A program made the position numbers and the translations under genes. From Rippkaea orientalis PCC 8801 (GTDB taxonomy: Bacteria; Cyanobacteriota; Cyanobacteriia; Cyanobacteriales; Microcystaceae), in contig NC_011726.1 of assembly GCF_000021805.1 (NCBI RefSeq), positions 310,001 through 374,000 on the forward strand: DNA of 64,000 nucleotides. The letters run 5' to 3'. The notes under the pieces were generated by a model, which worked only from the letters and a program-made list of their open reading frames with translations, had not been told where the DNA came from and ran no database searches. Below are positions 1 to 9,307 of this stretch, in pieces. Position 1 is the first letter of the stretch. Each line of letters opens with the position of its first letter.

Positions 1-1065
1 GGGATTACCTTGATAACAAGCAGTAGCAGTAACCCCTGAAAGTTCCACTAATTCTTCTGAAGAATAACCCGGTTGATTGGCAAAAGCCCGACCACTAGCT
101 TCATTAATAATATCATAATAGGGAAATCGTTGACCAAAATATCGAGTCACTTCTTGAATATGTAAATCAAGTTCTCTTTTCATCGTTTTAAAACTCGTAT
201 CTTTTAACCATTCAGGAATGCCAAATTCAGCAAACCAAGCTAAGGGATGGCCTTTTGGGGTAATCTTATTTTCTTCTAACCAATCGAGCATTTGATTGAG
301 GGGTTCATAATTTTTTTGACCTTGTTTTTTTTCTAAATCTCGCCAATATAGGGGAAGGGTTGTAAAATTAAAAACCTCTTTAAAGTAAGCTTTATCCGTT
401 TCTCCCCCATAGGGAAACCCACAGCCAAATAGAAAATTAGGACGCTTTTCTTGCTGAGAAATTTGATATTTTGCATGGGCTAAAACCGCTTCTTCTCCAC
501 TCCATAAACTCTCAACCAAACTCTGTTGACACCATGGGATTTGTTCGGTGATTGACGAGCTATTTTCTGCTTTTTTTAGATAAAAAAAAGCTTGATTGAG
601 ACGATTAATTACTGTTGAAGCAGAAGTATAACCTTGCTGTTTCCAGGTATTAATTAAAGACTGAACACGATCGCAACGAGTCCGAGTCAATTCTAGGTTA
701 AGATTAAGAGGGAAATCAGCAATAGTATAGCCTTTTCCTTGGTTATCAGCATAAAGATAAACTTTGCCAAAACCAGACACTAATAAGTTAATGGCAATCA
801 TGACAGGAAAGGGAGGAAAAGAAGAGATCAATTTTCCGCCTTCTACCTGACGAGGAGGATTAAAAATCGGGTTTTCTTCTAAATCCAAAAAATGCAGCGT
901 TTCCCATCCAGACTGATCTAAAGGTATCCCTTGAAAATCCCATCCTTGTAAAGTAACTGTTTCTTGGGAAGCATTTTTGACAGTTTCAGAATTAGAGGGT
1001 TGAGAAATCAGAGGAAAAAGAGTTAATCCTGCTGTAAATTCTAAAAAGCGACGACGTTGTATCAC
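1..1065 (-). CDS. GH10-like endo-1,4-beta-xylanase family protein, Tat-exported (3' end outside window)
   Basis: Read directly on the minus strand: an open frame of 355 codons runs from a GTG at 1065 to the window edge without a stop. The N-terminus (MIQRRRFLEFTAGLTLFPLI) is a twin-arginine signal followed by a hydrophobic stretch, so export by the Tat route is likely. Later segments read GCGFPYGGETDKAYFKEVFN, then HPLAWFAEFGIPEWL and FPYYDIINEAS, which match the glycoside hydrolase family 10 pattern, in which the Glu of the INEA-type motif is the acid/base. The nucleophile Glu lies further downstream, outside the window. A TAG stands in frame just upstream of the GTG, so no much longer start is possible. 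Substrate cannot be told. It is divergent from the GH57 gene. Confidence 0.75.
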   Translation of the reverse strand, partial: MIQRRRFLEFTAGLTLFPLISQPSNSETVKNASQETVTLQGWDFQGIPLDQSGWETLHFLDLEENPIFNPPRQVEGGKLISSFPPFPVMIAINLLVSGFGKVYLYADNQGKGYTIADFPLNLNLELTRTRCDRVQSLINTWKQQGYTSASTVINRLNQAFFYLKKAENSSSITEQIPWCQQSLVESLWSGEEAVLAHAKYQISQQEKRPNFLFGCGFPYGGETDKAYFKEVFNFTTLPLYWRDLEKKQGQKNYEPLNQMLDWLEENKITPKGHPLAWFAEFGIPEWLKDTSFKTMKRELDLHIQEVTRYFGQRFPYYDIINEASGRAFANQPGYSSEELVELSGVTATACYQGNP

Positions 1066-1232
1066 AATAAATACCTATTTTTTTATCCCCATTAAAAATC
1101 AAAAAACCCTGACAATTTTAGCTAATCTTAAGCTTTGATCTCCTAATTTGTATAGTATGATTCAGATTATAGAGCTACGCGCTTAAGGGTGATGAGGAAT
1201 ATCCCCCATACATAGAAAGCAAGGAAATCAAT

Positions 1233-2723
1233 ATGATTGCAGTCGCACCATCTTCCAATGCAACAGACATACAAGGATTAAAACACGGATTACCTCCCAT
1301 TAGTGGTTGGGAACAAGACATCGCTTCAGTAGTTCAGCACAATGAACGCATTTTTGCACCCATTAGCAACATTGACATCAACAACGTCAAAGCTGGATTT
1401 GCCTGTGCTCTCCATATGCACCAACCCACCATTCCCGCAGGACATCATGGTGAATTGATTTGTAATCTCCAGTATATGTATGAACATCAAGGACAAGGAG
1501 ACAATCATAATGCGGATACCTTCGCTTGGTGTTATCGTCGGATAGCTGACTTTATCGGCGAACTCGTCCATAATGGGACAAGTCCTCGGATTATGCTTGA
1601 TTATTCAGGCAATCTCCTCTGGGGATTCCAGCAAATGAACCGTCATGATATCCTTGATAACCTCAAACGCATTACCTGCGATCCTCGCTACTATCTGAAT
1701 GTGGAATGGTTAGGAACTATGTGGAGTCATGCAGTTGCTACTTCCACTCCTATCCCCGATCTTAAACTCCAGATCCAAGCGTGGCAACACCATTTTGCCT
1801 CGATTTTTGGCTATGATGCCCTTCGACGGGTTAAAGGGTTCTCACCCCCAGAAATGCACCTTCCTAACCATCCTGATACCTTCTACGAATATATCAAAGC
1901 TCTTAAAGAGTGTGGTTATCGTTGGTTATTGGTGCAAGAAGACTCCGTTGAACGGTTAAATGGAGACAATTTACACAAAAACCGCGATGATAAATACGTT
2001 CCTAACCGTTTAATCGCGCGGAACTCCAAGGGAGAAGAAATCAGCATTACCGCGTTGATTAAAACCCAAGGTTCAGACACAAAATTAGTCGCCCAAATGC
2101 AACCCTACCACGAAGCAAAAGCGCGGGGACGGCAAAAAATTGGCGATAAAGAAGTTCCCTCCTGCGTTGCCCAAATTGCGGACGGAGAAAATGGTGGAGT
2201 CATGATGAATGAATTTCCCCACGGGTTTAACTCCGTTTGGTATCAAGTCAAAGATCAAAACGATGTCGTTGGGTTCAATGGCACCGAATATATCGAACTG
2301 CTTGAACAAGCAGGTGTTAACCCCGATGATTACCCCGCGTGTCAACCCGTAGGACAACATAAAATCTGGGCTAAAGTTGATCCCCAAAAGGCAACCCCAG
2401 AAGCAGTCGCTCAAGCCATTAAAGACATCCAAGAAACCGATCATAACTTTCACATGGATGGGGCTTCTTGGACTAATGATTTAAGTTGGGTTAAGGGTTA
2501 CGAAAACGTTTTAGAACCCATGAACCAACTCAGTGCTGATTTTCATCGGAAATTCGATTCTTTAGTGCAACAAAATCCAGGTGTTACCCGCACCCCTGAA
2601 TATCAGGAAGCTTTGTTGTATAACTTGTTAGTCGAAACCAGTTGTTTCCGTTATTGGGGACAAGGAACTTGGACAGATTACGCCCGTGAACTCTATAATC
2701 GGGGCGAAGGATTATCTAAGTAA
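1233..2723 (+). CDS. Glycoside hydrolase family 57 protein
   Basis: A 496-residue cytosolic-looking protein of the GH57 (amylase/glucanotransferase-like) superfamily. Visible motifs: HMHQP at residues 61-65 (GH57 motif 1), a W/H-rich region around 160-190, and KGFSPPEMHLP around 201-211, where E207 sits at the expected nucleophile position. HNFHMDGASWTNDLSW near residue 417 could supply the general-acid Asp. The start is supported by AGGAAA seven bases upstream. Members of this family are widespread in cyanobacteria and are usually linked to alpha-glucan metabolism; the exact activity (amylase, debranching, transferase) cannot be told from sequence. A hairpin with a T-run follows the stop. 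Confidence 0.85.
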   Translation: MIAVAPSSNATDIQGLKHGLPPISGWEQDIASVVQHNERIFAPISNIDINNVKAGFACALHMHQPTIPAGHHGELICNLQYMYEHQGQGDNHNADTFAWCYRRIADFIGELVHNGTSPRIMLDYSGNLLWGFQQMNRHDILDNLKRITCDPRYYLNVEWLGTMWSHAVATSTPIPDLKLQIQAWQHHFASIFGYDALRRVKGFSPPEMHLPNHPDTFYEYIKALKECGYRWLLVQEDSVERLNGDNLHKNRDDKYVPNRLIARNSKGEEISITALIKTQGSDTKLVAQMQPYHEAKARGRQKIGDKEVPSCVAQIADGENGGVMMNEFPHGFNSVWYQVKDQNDVVGFNGTEYIELLEQAGVNPDDYPACQPVGQHKIWAKVDPQKATPEAVAQAIKDIQETDHNFHMDGASWTNDLSWVKGYENVLEPMNQLSADFHRKFDSLVQQNPGVTRTPEYQEALLYNLLVETSCFRYWGQGTWTDYARELYNRGEGLSK

Positions 2724-2755
2724 TTCCAAGTTTCATTGAATTAAAAAATTAAGCG

Positions 2756-2787
2756 ATCGCTCTCTAAAAATAGGGGGCGATTTTTTT
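2756..2787 (+). terminator. Rho-independent terminator after the GH57 gene
   Basis: ATCGC (2756-2760) pairs with GCGAT (2777-2781), and a T-run follows at 2781-2787. It lies 33 bases past the GH57 stop; the 5' arm overlaps a HIP1 site. Confidence 0.55.
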
Positions 2788-2915
2788 ATTAGTTTTTGAT
2801 AGCTTCTAGGATAATTAATAATTAATTATTCAAGGGAAATTCTTTCCCATTCCCCTTGTCCTGTTTTATTAATGGATAATGAATGATGGATAATTAGCTT
2901 TTCCTCCTGCCTTCT

Positions 2916-4652
2916 ATGCAATCTGTTGATGTTACTACCCTAACTGCCATTTGTCGGGAATTGCAAACCCATTGGCTACCGTCCCGTGTTGAACAGGTTT
3001 ATCAACGCGATCGCCACACCATTTGTCTTGCCCTACGAACCCTGAAAAAACGCGGTTGGTTAACCATTTCTTGGCATCCCCAAGCCGCTAGACTCTGTAT
3101 CGGCGATCCTCCCCCAAAAACCCCCGATACCTTCACGTTTAGCGATCAATTGCGCCATCAACTCAACGGATATGCCCTCATTGCCCTAGAAATGATTGCC
3201 CCGTGGGAACGGGTTATCGATCTTCAATTTGCAAAACGCCCTGGAGATCCCCCCGTTTGGCATCTTTTTGTCGAAATTATGGGCAAATACAGTAATGTTA
3301 TCCTTACAGATGCTAAACATCAGATTATCACCGTTGCTCACCAAGTGACGGCGAATCAATCGAGTGTTCGTACCGTAGAAACGGGGCAACCCTACGACTT
3401 TCCTCCGGTTTTAACGGGAACACTCCCTAAATTAGACGAATCTCAAGAACGTTGGCAAGAACGAGTTAGTTTAATTCCAGGGGCACTACAAAAGCAATTA
3501 TTAAATAGTTATCGTGGATTAAGTCCTGTTGTGGCTAATTTAATGATTCAAAAAGCCAATTTAGACCCCCAACAATCCACAGAAACCTTAACCGAAAACG
3601 ACTGGAAAATCCTTTTTCAATTGTGGCAAACTTGGCTAAAAATATTAGAAACAGGAGATTTTACTCCTGCCTGGACAAAGGAGGGTTATACCGTTTTAAG
3701 ATGGGGAATGACGCAAAGTGTTGATACCGCACAAACCTTGATTAATCGTTATTATAGCGATCAAAGTAATCAACAAAATTTTCAACAATTACGCCATCAA
3801 CTTTTACAAAAAATTGCCTCTATTCTCAAAAAATTACGAGTTAAAGCAACAACCTTTAAGCAACGTCTCCAAGAATCTACCCAAGCAGACCAATATCGCC
3901 AACAAGCCGATTTATTAATGGCGTATTTGCACCTCTGGGAACCTGGAATGCAAACGATTACTTTAGAGGATTTTGAAACAGAAAAGCCTGTCAAAATTGC
4001 TTTGAATCCTGAAAAAAATGGGGTACAAAATGCCCAATTTCTCTATAAACAACACCAAAAATTAAAACGAGCCCGCAACGCAGTAGAACCCTTATTAGAA
4101 GAAGTTCAAAGGGAAATAGACTATTTAGAGCAAGTAGAAGCAAGTTTAACTCAATTAGAGACGTATCAATCCCCTGAAGATTGGCAAACCTTGCAAGAAA
4201 TTCGAGATGAACTGATTCAACAGAATTATCTTTCTTCGGGGACTCAACGAACGGTCAGTAGTTCAGATGAATCTCAACCCTATCAGTATTTGACTCCATC
4301 GGGGTTAGCAGTATGGGTAGGCCGCAATAACCGACAAAACGATCTTTTAACCTTCCGTATCGCAGGGGACTATGATTTGTGGTTTCATGTGCAACAAAAT
4401 GCGGGCAGTCACGTCTTATTACGCTTAGAACCAGGAAGTCAACCAACGGACGCGGATTTACAATACGCAGCCAATTGGGCAGCCTATTATAGCCGTTCTC
4501 GGTTGAGTGAACAGGTTCCCGTCGTCTATACCGAACCCAAAAACGTCTATAAACCCAAAGGGTCTAAACCAGGGATGGTCATCTATAAACGAGAACGACT
4601 GCTCTGGGGACAGCCACATAAGATACAAGCTTATCTAAAAAATCAGGGTTAG
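2916..4652 (+). CDS. rqcH: NFACT family protein, RqcH/Rqc2 homologue (ribosome quality control)
   Basis: A 578-residue protein with the NFACT architecture. The N-terminal NFACT-N domain (about 1-200) includes VEIMGKYSNVILTD, the conserved MGK-sNiiL segment. A helical and coiled-coil middle (about 270-430, rich in Q/E/L) follows, then the C-terminal NFACT-R domain with DLWFHVQQNAGSHVLLR (about 487-503). Family knowledge: bacterial RqcH binds obstructed 50S subunits and recruits Ala-tRNA for alanine tailing of stalled chains; older annotations call it fibronectin-binding protein. Length is typical. It stands alone, preceded by about 190 bases of non-coding DNA. Confidence 0.9.
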   Translation: MQSVDVTTLTAICRELQTHWLPSRVEQVYQRDRHTICLALRTLKKRGWLTISWHPQAARLCIGDPPPKTPDTFTFSDQLRHQLNGYALIALEMIAPWERVIDLQFAKRPGDPPVWHLFVEIMGKYSNVILTDAKHQIITVAHQVTANQSSVRTVETGQPYDFPPVLTGTLPKLDESQERWQERVSLIPGALQKQLLNSYRGLSPVVANLMIQKANLDPQQSTETLTENDWKILFQLWQTWLKILETGDFTPAWTKEGYTVLRWGMTQSVDTAQTLINRYYSDQSNQQNFQQLRHQLLQKIASILKKLRVKATTFKQRLQESTQADQYRQQADLLMAYLHLWEPGMQTITLEDFETEKPVKIALNPEKNGVQNAQFLYKQHQKLKRARNAVEPLLEEVQREIDYLEQVEASLTQLETYQSPEDWQTLQEIRDELIQQNYLSSGTQRTVSSSDESQPYQYLTPSGLAVWVGRNNRQNDLLTFRIAGDYDLWFHVQQNAGSHVLLRLEPGSQPTDADLQYAANWAAYYSRSRLSEQVPVVYTEPKNVYKPKGSKPGMVIYKRERLLWGQPHKIQAYLKNQG

Positions 4653-4726
4653 ACGAAAAACGTTAAATTTTTTTTACAAATAAGCGTGTCTAATGTTACA
4701 ATTTATTTAATCCTCTGCATTTGATG

Positions 4727-4822
4727 CTCTCGGTTTAAAGCTATCGCATTGGGAACGCGTAGCTAAGGTTTCCGAGTAGGTTACATTTCCGAGAAGGAGC
4801 AACAACAAGACTATTTAGTATC
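4727..4822 (+). ncRNA. Candidate structured small transcript (low confidence)
   Basis: Between rqcH and the esterase gene, nested complementary segments can form a stem: CTCGG (4729-4733) with CCGAG (4772-4776), and AGCTA (4739-4743) with TAGCT (4760-4764), around GCATTGGGAACGCG. About 50 bases later comes a good intrinsic terminator on the same strand (4823-4850). The spacing suits a short independent RNA or the rqcH 3' UTR. The GGGAACGCG core also resembles dispersed cyanobacterial repeat DNA (compare 30220-30240), so this may be only repeat material. Confidence 0.25.
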
Positions 4823-4850
4823 ACCAGCGACAGCGATCGCTGGTTTTTTT
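4823..4850 (+). terminator. Rho-independent terminator downstream of rqcH
   Basis: Stem ACCAGCG (4823-4829) and CGCTGGT (4838-4844) with an 8-base loop, then a T-run to 4850. It sits about 170 bases after the rqcH stop and just before the 3' end of the convergent esterase gene. Confidence 0.7.
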
Positions 4851-4860
4851 GTTCTAGCTG

Positions 4861-5850
4861 CTACCGTTTACCCTTGACTCTCGTTCCAACTGCCATTAAT
4901 CCCATAGCTACTAATCCGGCGATCGCACTTGGTTCAGGAATACCTAATGATTGAAAGGCTAATTGTGCAATCAACTGATGTCCTGTTGCTGAGGGATGTT
5001 GACTATCCCAGAATAAATATTCATCGGGATTACTACAAACAGCAAACGTGATTTGATTGAAACAACCATCAGTAACATTCGTTAAGCCAAATTGTGCGGG
5101 ATTTTCAATAGCATCACTGACTAAACTATTAATATCAACCGGAATAATATTAACCTCTGGGGGTAAGCCTGAAAATAAACTCACTAACCCATTATTATGA
5201 GCGATGGTTACATCATTCAAGCAATCAGCATCAAATTGATTATTAACCGGACAATTACCATCTAAAGAAAAACTTGTTCTGGGCACTTCTCCTAGGTTGG
5301 GTAAATTCAAAATCATGATTTGTTCAGCACCAATACCCACTAAACTATTAACAGCCTCTTGGATATGGGTTAAGGGAATCGTTGGCGTAGCAACAGGCGT
5401 AAATCCTATACTATTGGTCGGTAAATAATCATTAGCCCCTACCCAAATGGTATACAGTGCGTTAGGATCAGCCACAGGAGTATTAAAGACAAAATTATTA
5501 ATCTGTTGTTCTAACCCGGGTAAAGGGATTCCGGGTAATGTATTATCTAGGGTATTGGCAGAACCTGTGGTTGCTCCCCCAAACGCAAAATTGACTAAAG
5601 GAATACCTAACTGTTGTGCTAACAATTCTGTCCACATTAATCCATTAGAAAATCGTCCTCCATCGTAGGGAGGAGAAGGGGGAAAAGTTTGGGTTCCACC
5701 TGTTGCTTGTAATACAGCTTGGTTAACGTTGCCGTTATCGGATAAACTGTCCCCAAAACTATAAATAGTTGAAAAAACGGCTGCTGTTGCCGGGGAAGGC
5801 AATAGAATACCAGCCGTTAGAAAAGAGGCAAGCAAAAGTTCTTTTTTCAT
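4861..5850 (-). CDS. SGNH/GDSL-family esterase/lipase with PEP-CTERM anchor
   Basis: A 329-residue secreted hydrolase. The N-terminal signal peptide ends near PATAA (about residues 1-24). The block I motif FGDSLSDNG (32-40) carries the nucleophile Ser. A Gly in FGGATTG and an Asn in VGANDY could form the oxyanion hole. DSQHPSATGH near the C-terminus gives the catalytic Asp and His. The tail, IPEPSAIAGLVAMGLMAVG followed by RVKGKR, is a PEP-CTERM sorting signal: motif, one membrane helix, basic end. The protein is therefore probably processed by an exosortase-type system and displayed or released outside the cell. The substrate is not evident; this SGNH group includes thermolabile-hemolysin-like esterases. 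Confidence 0.88.
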   Translation of the reverse strand: MKKELLLASFLTAGILLPSPATAAVFSTIYSFGDSLSDNGNVNQAVLQATGGTQTFPPSPPYDGGRFSNGLMWTELLAQQLGIPLVNFAFGGATTGSANTLDNTLPGIPLPGLEQQINNFVFNTPVADPNALYTIWVGANDYLPTNSIGFTPVATPTIPLTHIQEAVNSLVGIGAEQIMILNLPNLGEVPRTSFSLDGNCPVNNQFDADCLNDVTIAHNNGLVSLFSGLPPEVNIIPVDINSLVSDAIENPAQFGLTNVTDGCFNQITFAVCSNPDEYLFWDSQHPSATGHQLIAQLAFQSLGIPEPSAIAGLVAMGLMAVGTRVKGKR

Positions 5851-5954
5851 CGAGCAGCTAAGAGAGAATTATTAACAGTGATTGGGTTTATGTTAATCAT
5901 TGTCTCTTAACTAAAGACGAGTCCTTAAGATTGATTTAAGTAAGCTTGGATCAG

Positions 5955-7118
5955 TTAAAGTAATCCGACAAAATGTAAGGGGCCATGGCCACTAATTAAC
6001 TCAATTAATAATGCAATAAAACCCACCATTGCTAATCGTCCATTCCAGACTTCTGCTGCGGTTGTCAGACCCCATTGCCAACGCTCTTGAGGATACATTT
6101 TCATGTTTTCTTTAGGGTGTATCACCTGATTAAAAGTACAAGGGGGTTCTTGAAGGGATTTTGTCACTAATTGCGCCAAAGAATCAATAAAAACGGGATG
6201 GGTATTTAAGGCAGGAACGCGATAAAAATTTTCAATTCCTGCTTCTTCAGCCACTTCTCGATATTCAATATCAATTTCTTGTAAGGTTTCGATATGTTCA
6301 GAGACAAAACTAATAGGAACTACCAGTAAATCTTGAACTCCCTGTTCTCCCAATTCCTTGAGTGCGTCCTCGGTGTAGGGTTTAAGCCATTCCACGGGAC
6401 CAACCCTACTTTGATAAGCTAGGGTGTAATCATTGGGACGGTTAAGGGTTTGCATGATTAAGCGGGTACAAGCTTCAATTTCGGCTTGATAGGGATCTCC
6501 CGCTTCATCCACATAACTTTGGGGAACCCCGTGGGCACTAAAGAAAATATGGACTCTGTTGGGTTCTTCGCATTTATCGAGTTCTTGGGCGATTAAATCA
6601 GCCATGGCTGCTAAATACCTAGGATCATCGTACCAAGAAGGAATTAAGGTGTAATTGATAGCTTTGAGTTGAGGATCAGCATTCCACATTTCTTCGAGAA
6701 CACGGAAGCTAGAGCCACTGGTACTGATGGAAAATTGGGGATAGAGAGGAAGAATGACCAAATTTTTGAGGCGATCGCGTTTAATCCGTGCGATCGCTTC
6801 TTCGGTAAAGGGATGCCAATAGCGCATCCCAATATAAATCTGTGCCGTGTGGCCAATTTCTGCTAATCTCTGTTCTAGGGCTTCGGCTTGTGCTTCGGTA
6901 ATCTTTCTTAAGGGAGAACCTCCCCCAATTTGTTTGTAGTTTTCCTGAGATTTTTCGCTTCTTAAGCTAGAAATTAACCAAGCTAACGGCTTTTGTAGCC
7001 AAGGAAAGGGCAGCCGAATAATTTCTGGATCAGAAAACAGATTAAATAAAAAGGGGCGAACATCTTCTAATTGTTCCGGTCCCCCTAAATTTAGTAATAA
7101 GACCCCAACACGATCCAT
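5955..7118 (-). CDS. hemH: Ferrochelatase with C-terminal CAB (Hlip-like) domain
   Basis: Inserts Fe2+ into protoporphyrin IX, the last step of protoheme synthesis. The ATG at 7118 ([16 protein letters not shown]) gives 387 residues, the usual cyanobacterial size; an upstream extension to 7166 adds residues unlike the family and was rejected. The catalytic core includes the conserved FSAHGVP around 194-200 and [11 protein letters not shown] around 236-246. The C-terminus ends in a linker and one transmembrane helix carrying [12 protein letters not shown], the chlorophyll a/b-binding (CAB) motif typical of cyanobacterial and plastid ferrochelatase II. It is divergent from the methyltransferase gene that starts at 7230. 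Confidence 0.96.
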   Translation of the reverse strand: MDRVGVLLLNLGGPEQLEDVRPFLFNLFSDPEIIRLPFPWLQKPLAWLISSLRSEKSQENYKQIGGGSPLRKITEAQAEALEQRLAEIGHTAQIYIGMRYWHPFTEEAIARIKRDRLKNLVILPLYPQFSISTSGSSFRVLEEMWNADPQLKAINYTLIPSWYDDPRYLAAMADLIAQELDKCEEPNRVHIFFSAHGVPQSYVDEAGDPYQAEIEACTRLIMQTLNRPNDYTLAYQSRVGPVEWLKPYTEDALKELGEQGVQDLLVVPISFVSEHIETLQEIDIEYREVAEEAGIENFYRVPALNTHPVFIDSLAQLVTKSLQEPPCTFNQVIHPKENMKMYPQERWQWGLTTAAEVWNGRLAMVGFIALLIELISGHGPLHFVGLL

Positions 7119-7229
7119 AGGTTTAACAGCTAATAATATTTTCAGATTCTTTACTAAGTGTAACAATATATGGACTGATTAATGAGAAGTCATCGCAAAA
7201 TGCCTACAATCTAGTCGGGAGGTAACAAA

Positions 7230-7853
7230 GTGGCAACGATTTTGAGAAACTGGAGTTATCGGTATCAGTGGCTCTATGATACCATTTCTCGTCTAGCTGC
7301 CCTGAGTGTTGGGGGAGAAAGACGATTTCGGCAACTGGCTTTGCAAGGTCTAGATATTACCGCGAATACCCACATTTTAGATTTATGTTGTGGGGGCGGT
7401 CAAACCACGCGCTTTTTACTGGAAAAGTCCCCCAAGGTGACGGGACTTGATGCTTCTGCTACGGCTATTCGTCGAGCAAGTCAAGGAGTTCCCCAAGCGC
7501 AATATGTAGAAGGGTTAGCCGAAAAGATGCCTTTTAGCGATAATCAGTTTGATTTAGTCCATATTAGCGTGGCTCTCCATGAAATGGAACCTGAGCAACT
7601 CAAACAAATTTTAGCAGAAGTTTACCGCGTTCTCAAGCCTGGAGGGATGTTTGCCTTAATTGATCTACACAAACCCACTAATCTCCTATTTTGGCCGCCT
7701 TTAGCCGTTTTTATGCTCTTATTTGAAACCCATACCGCTTGGCAACTCCTAGAAACGGACTTAGGGAGACAATTAGAGTCTGTCGGCTTTCAGAATTATC
7801 ACCAACAACTTTATGGGGGAGGAAGTTTGCAAGTGGTTCAAGCAACAAAATAA
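7230..7853 (+). CDS. Class I SAM-dependent methyltransferase (UbiE-like)
   Basis: A 207-residue Rossmann methyltransferase. Motif I reads ILDLCCGGGQTT (about 49-60), motif II VTGLDASATAI, then an acidic FDLVHISVALHEM and the post-motif VLKPGGMFALIDLH. The start is GTG at 7230, with GGGAGG seven bases upstream. A hydrophobic patch near 150-165 (LLFWPPLAVFMLLFE) may associate with membranes. The substrate is unknown. It is followed by yqeG after about 60 bases on the same strand, so a two-gene transcript is plausible. Confidence 0.8.
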   Translation: MATILRNWSYRYQWLYDTISRLAALSVGGERRFRQLALQGLDITANTHILDLCCGGGQTTRFLLEKSPKVTGLDASATAIRRASQGVPQAQYVEGLAEKMPFSDNQFDLVHISVALHEMEPEQLKQILAEVYRVLKPGGMFALIDLHKPTNLLFWPPLAVFMLLFETHTAWQLLETDLGRQLESVGFQNYHQQLYGGGSLQVVQATK

Positions 7854-7911
7854 TATTAATATTAAGCCTCTACTGTTTTCTGATTTCAATCCCTGTTCCC
7901 CCAAATAACCT

Positions 7912-8469
7912 ATGTCAAAGACAAAGTTATTACAGCCTGATTTAGTTTTAGGCGATAATATTCTCGGTTTAACGCCCGAAATTCTGGCACACTACCACAT
8001 CAAAGGATTAGTCTTGGATGTAGACGAAACCCTAGTCCCTCTCAAAAAAGCCCACGTCTCTGAGGAACTTAGAGGTTGGATTGAGTCTATCAAAGCTCAA
8101 ACCCCGATTTGGTTAGTCAGTAACAATATTAGTGAAAATCGCATTGGCAGAATTGCTAACTCCCTCAATGTTCCCTATCTATTAGGGGCGGTTAAACCTT
8201 CTCGGCGCAAGTTACGCCAAGCGGTTCAAGCGATGGATTTACCCATGAGTCGAGTGGCTATGGTAGGAGATCGCTTGTTTACGGATGTTTTGGCAGGAAA
8301 TCGCTTAGGAATGTTTACAATTTTGGTTGAACCAATGGTAGACGCTGCAATAGCTGCGCGTTCCTATCCAATCCACAATTTTGAAGTCTGGTTATCCCAA
8401 AAATTGGGGGTGTCCCTCATGTCCTCGAAACCTAAGTTTACAAAACATGATCGATCATCACCAAAGTAA
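7912..8469 (+). CDS. yqeG: YqeG family HAD IIIA-type phosphatase
   Basis: A 185-residue HAD-superfamily hydrolase. The catalytic motif DVDETLVP lies at residues 36-43 (D36 nucleophile, D38 acid/base). Motif II is WLVSNN, and motif III/IV is MVGDRLFTDVLAGN, with the Mg2+-binding GDxxxTD pattern. This size and motif set define the YqeG group, found in Gram-positives, cyanobacteria and, as a phosphatidylglycerophosphate phosphatase, in plants. A role in phosphatidylglycerol synthesis is therefore possible but inferred. The tail after residue 170 (SKPKFTKHDRSSPK) looks unstructured. Confidence 0.88.
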   Translation: MSKTKLLQPDLVLGDNILGLTPEILAHYHIKGLVLDVDETLVPLKKAHVSEELRGWIESIKAQTPIWLVSNNISENRIGRIANSLNVPYLLGAVKPSRRKLRQAVQAMDLPMSRVAMVGDRLFTDVLAGNRLGMFTILVEPMVDAAIAARSYPIHNFEVWLSQKLGVSLMSSKPKFTKHDRSSPK

Positions 8470-8585
8470 ACCTAAAGAAATGCTTAAGAAACGGGGTTTT
8501 TAACAAAACTTATAGAATCCTATAAGGTATAAATTCAAATGGGGTCAGCTAATATAAAGACCCTAACTATAACAGATATTTATAG

Positions 8586-8621
8586 ACTGGTAGGAGTCAA
8601 TTTCAGTTACTCTCTACCAGT
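8586..8621. terminator. Hairpin between convergent yqeG and LCIB-like gene
   Basis: ACTGGTAG (8586-8593) is complementary to CTACCAGT (8614-8621). It sits between two convergent genes, 15 bases before the 3' end of the minus-strand one, so a bidirectional terminator is likely. T-rich flanks are weak. Confidence 0.5.
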
Positions 8622-8635
8622 TCTTGCCAGGATGA

Positions 8636-9307
8636 CTATTTAAGATTTTTTTGCGCACCAGCAAGGTCAGAACTAACCACATAGAAATCTTGAGGATAAA
8701 TCCAATGGGTGTCTAGCAGTCCATGAATTTGAATCCCTGTCATTACGGCATAATTAAAGATAGAATTATCCAGAGAACTTAGGAGTTTATTAACATCTTG
8801 GGAGATCATTTGACTGACTAATTTAGTCATTTCTACTAAATTCGGTTTTTCTCCATATTTAAGCCTAGAAAGGATTTTTTGACGAATAATGGATTGCTCA
8901 ATATCTTGCATATCCATGATTAATTGAAGAGAACCCGATTCTAACTCTTTAACGATGGCTTCTAAAGCACCGCAAGCATGAGAGGCTTTTTGGATACCGC
9001 TTCGATAAACTTTGCCAATTTCACCGTTTTTAGAAATAGCAATGTGTGGCATCGCATAAAAGGTAAATCGCCTTTTTCCATCAATAATTGGGGTGTGATC
9101 TGTGGCTGCGGCTAACCCAGTTTTTCCCATCATAACAAAACCCGCCAAACTACAACAATTAAAGGTTTTTCCCCAATATTTAATCACTTTGTCCATTAAG
9201 GTATCGGTGATTTCATCCCGACAAATGGCTACCATTCCAATGGTTTTACCTTTATCAAATCCGTAAGAATTGAGAGTATTATAAGTATTTTGAATGTAGT
9301 CAGGCAT
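8636..9307 (-). CDS. LCIB-type (beta-carbonic-anhydrase-like) protein, 5' end apparently frameshifted
   Basis: From the first available ATG (9307) the frame gives 223 residues. Features fit the limiting-CO2-inducible B/C family, a distinct beta-carbonic anhydrase group: CRDE at about 29-32, LAGFVMMGKTGLAAATDHTP, YAMPHIAI, GEIGKVYRSG, and SHACGALEAI, with Cys/His suited to bind zinc. The same frame stays open upstream to 9487 and encodes convincing protein, including YFPGSLP just before the ATG, a segment I recall as conserved in this family. No ATG, GTG or TTG exists in that extension. An ATG at 9494 abuts the stop of the upstream gene but is out of frame by one base. A recent frameshift, sequencing error or non-standard start is likely. 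Assignment to LCIB is from recalled motifs. Confidence 0.7.
   Translation of the reverse strand: MPDYIQNTYNTLNSYGFDKGKTIGMVAICRDEITDTLMDKVIKYWGKTFNCCSLAGFVMMGKTGLAAATDHTPIIDGKRRFTFYAMPHIAISKNGEIGKVYRSGIQKASHACGALEAIVKELESGSLQLIMDMQDIEQSIIRQKILSRLKYGEKPNLVEMTKLVSQMISQDVNKLLSSLDNSIFNYAVMTGIQIHGLLDTHWIYPQDFYVVSSDLAGAQKNLK

Noticed and set aside
5955-7166. Longer ferrochelatase starting at 7166
   Set aside because: The extra 16 residues ([16 protein letters not shown]) are not in the family; the ATG at 7118 gives the usual length.
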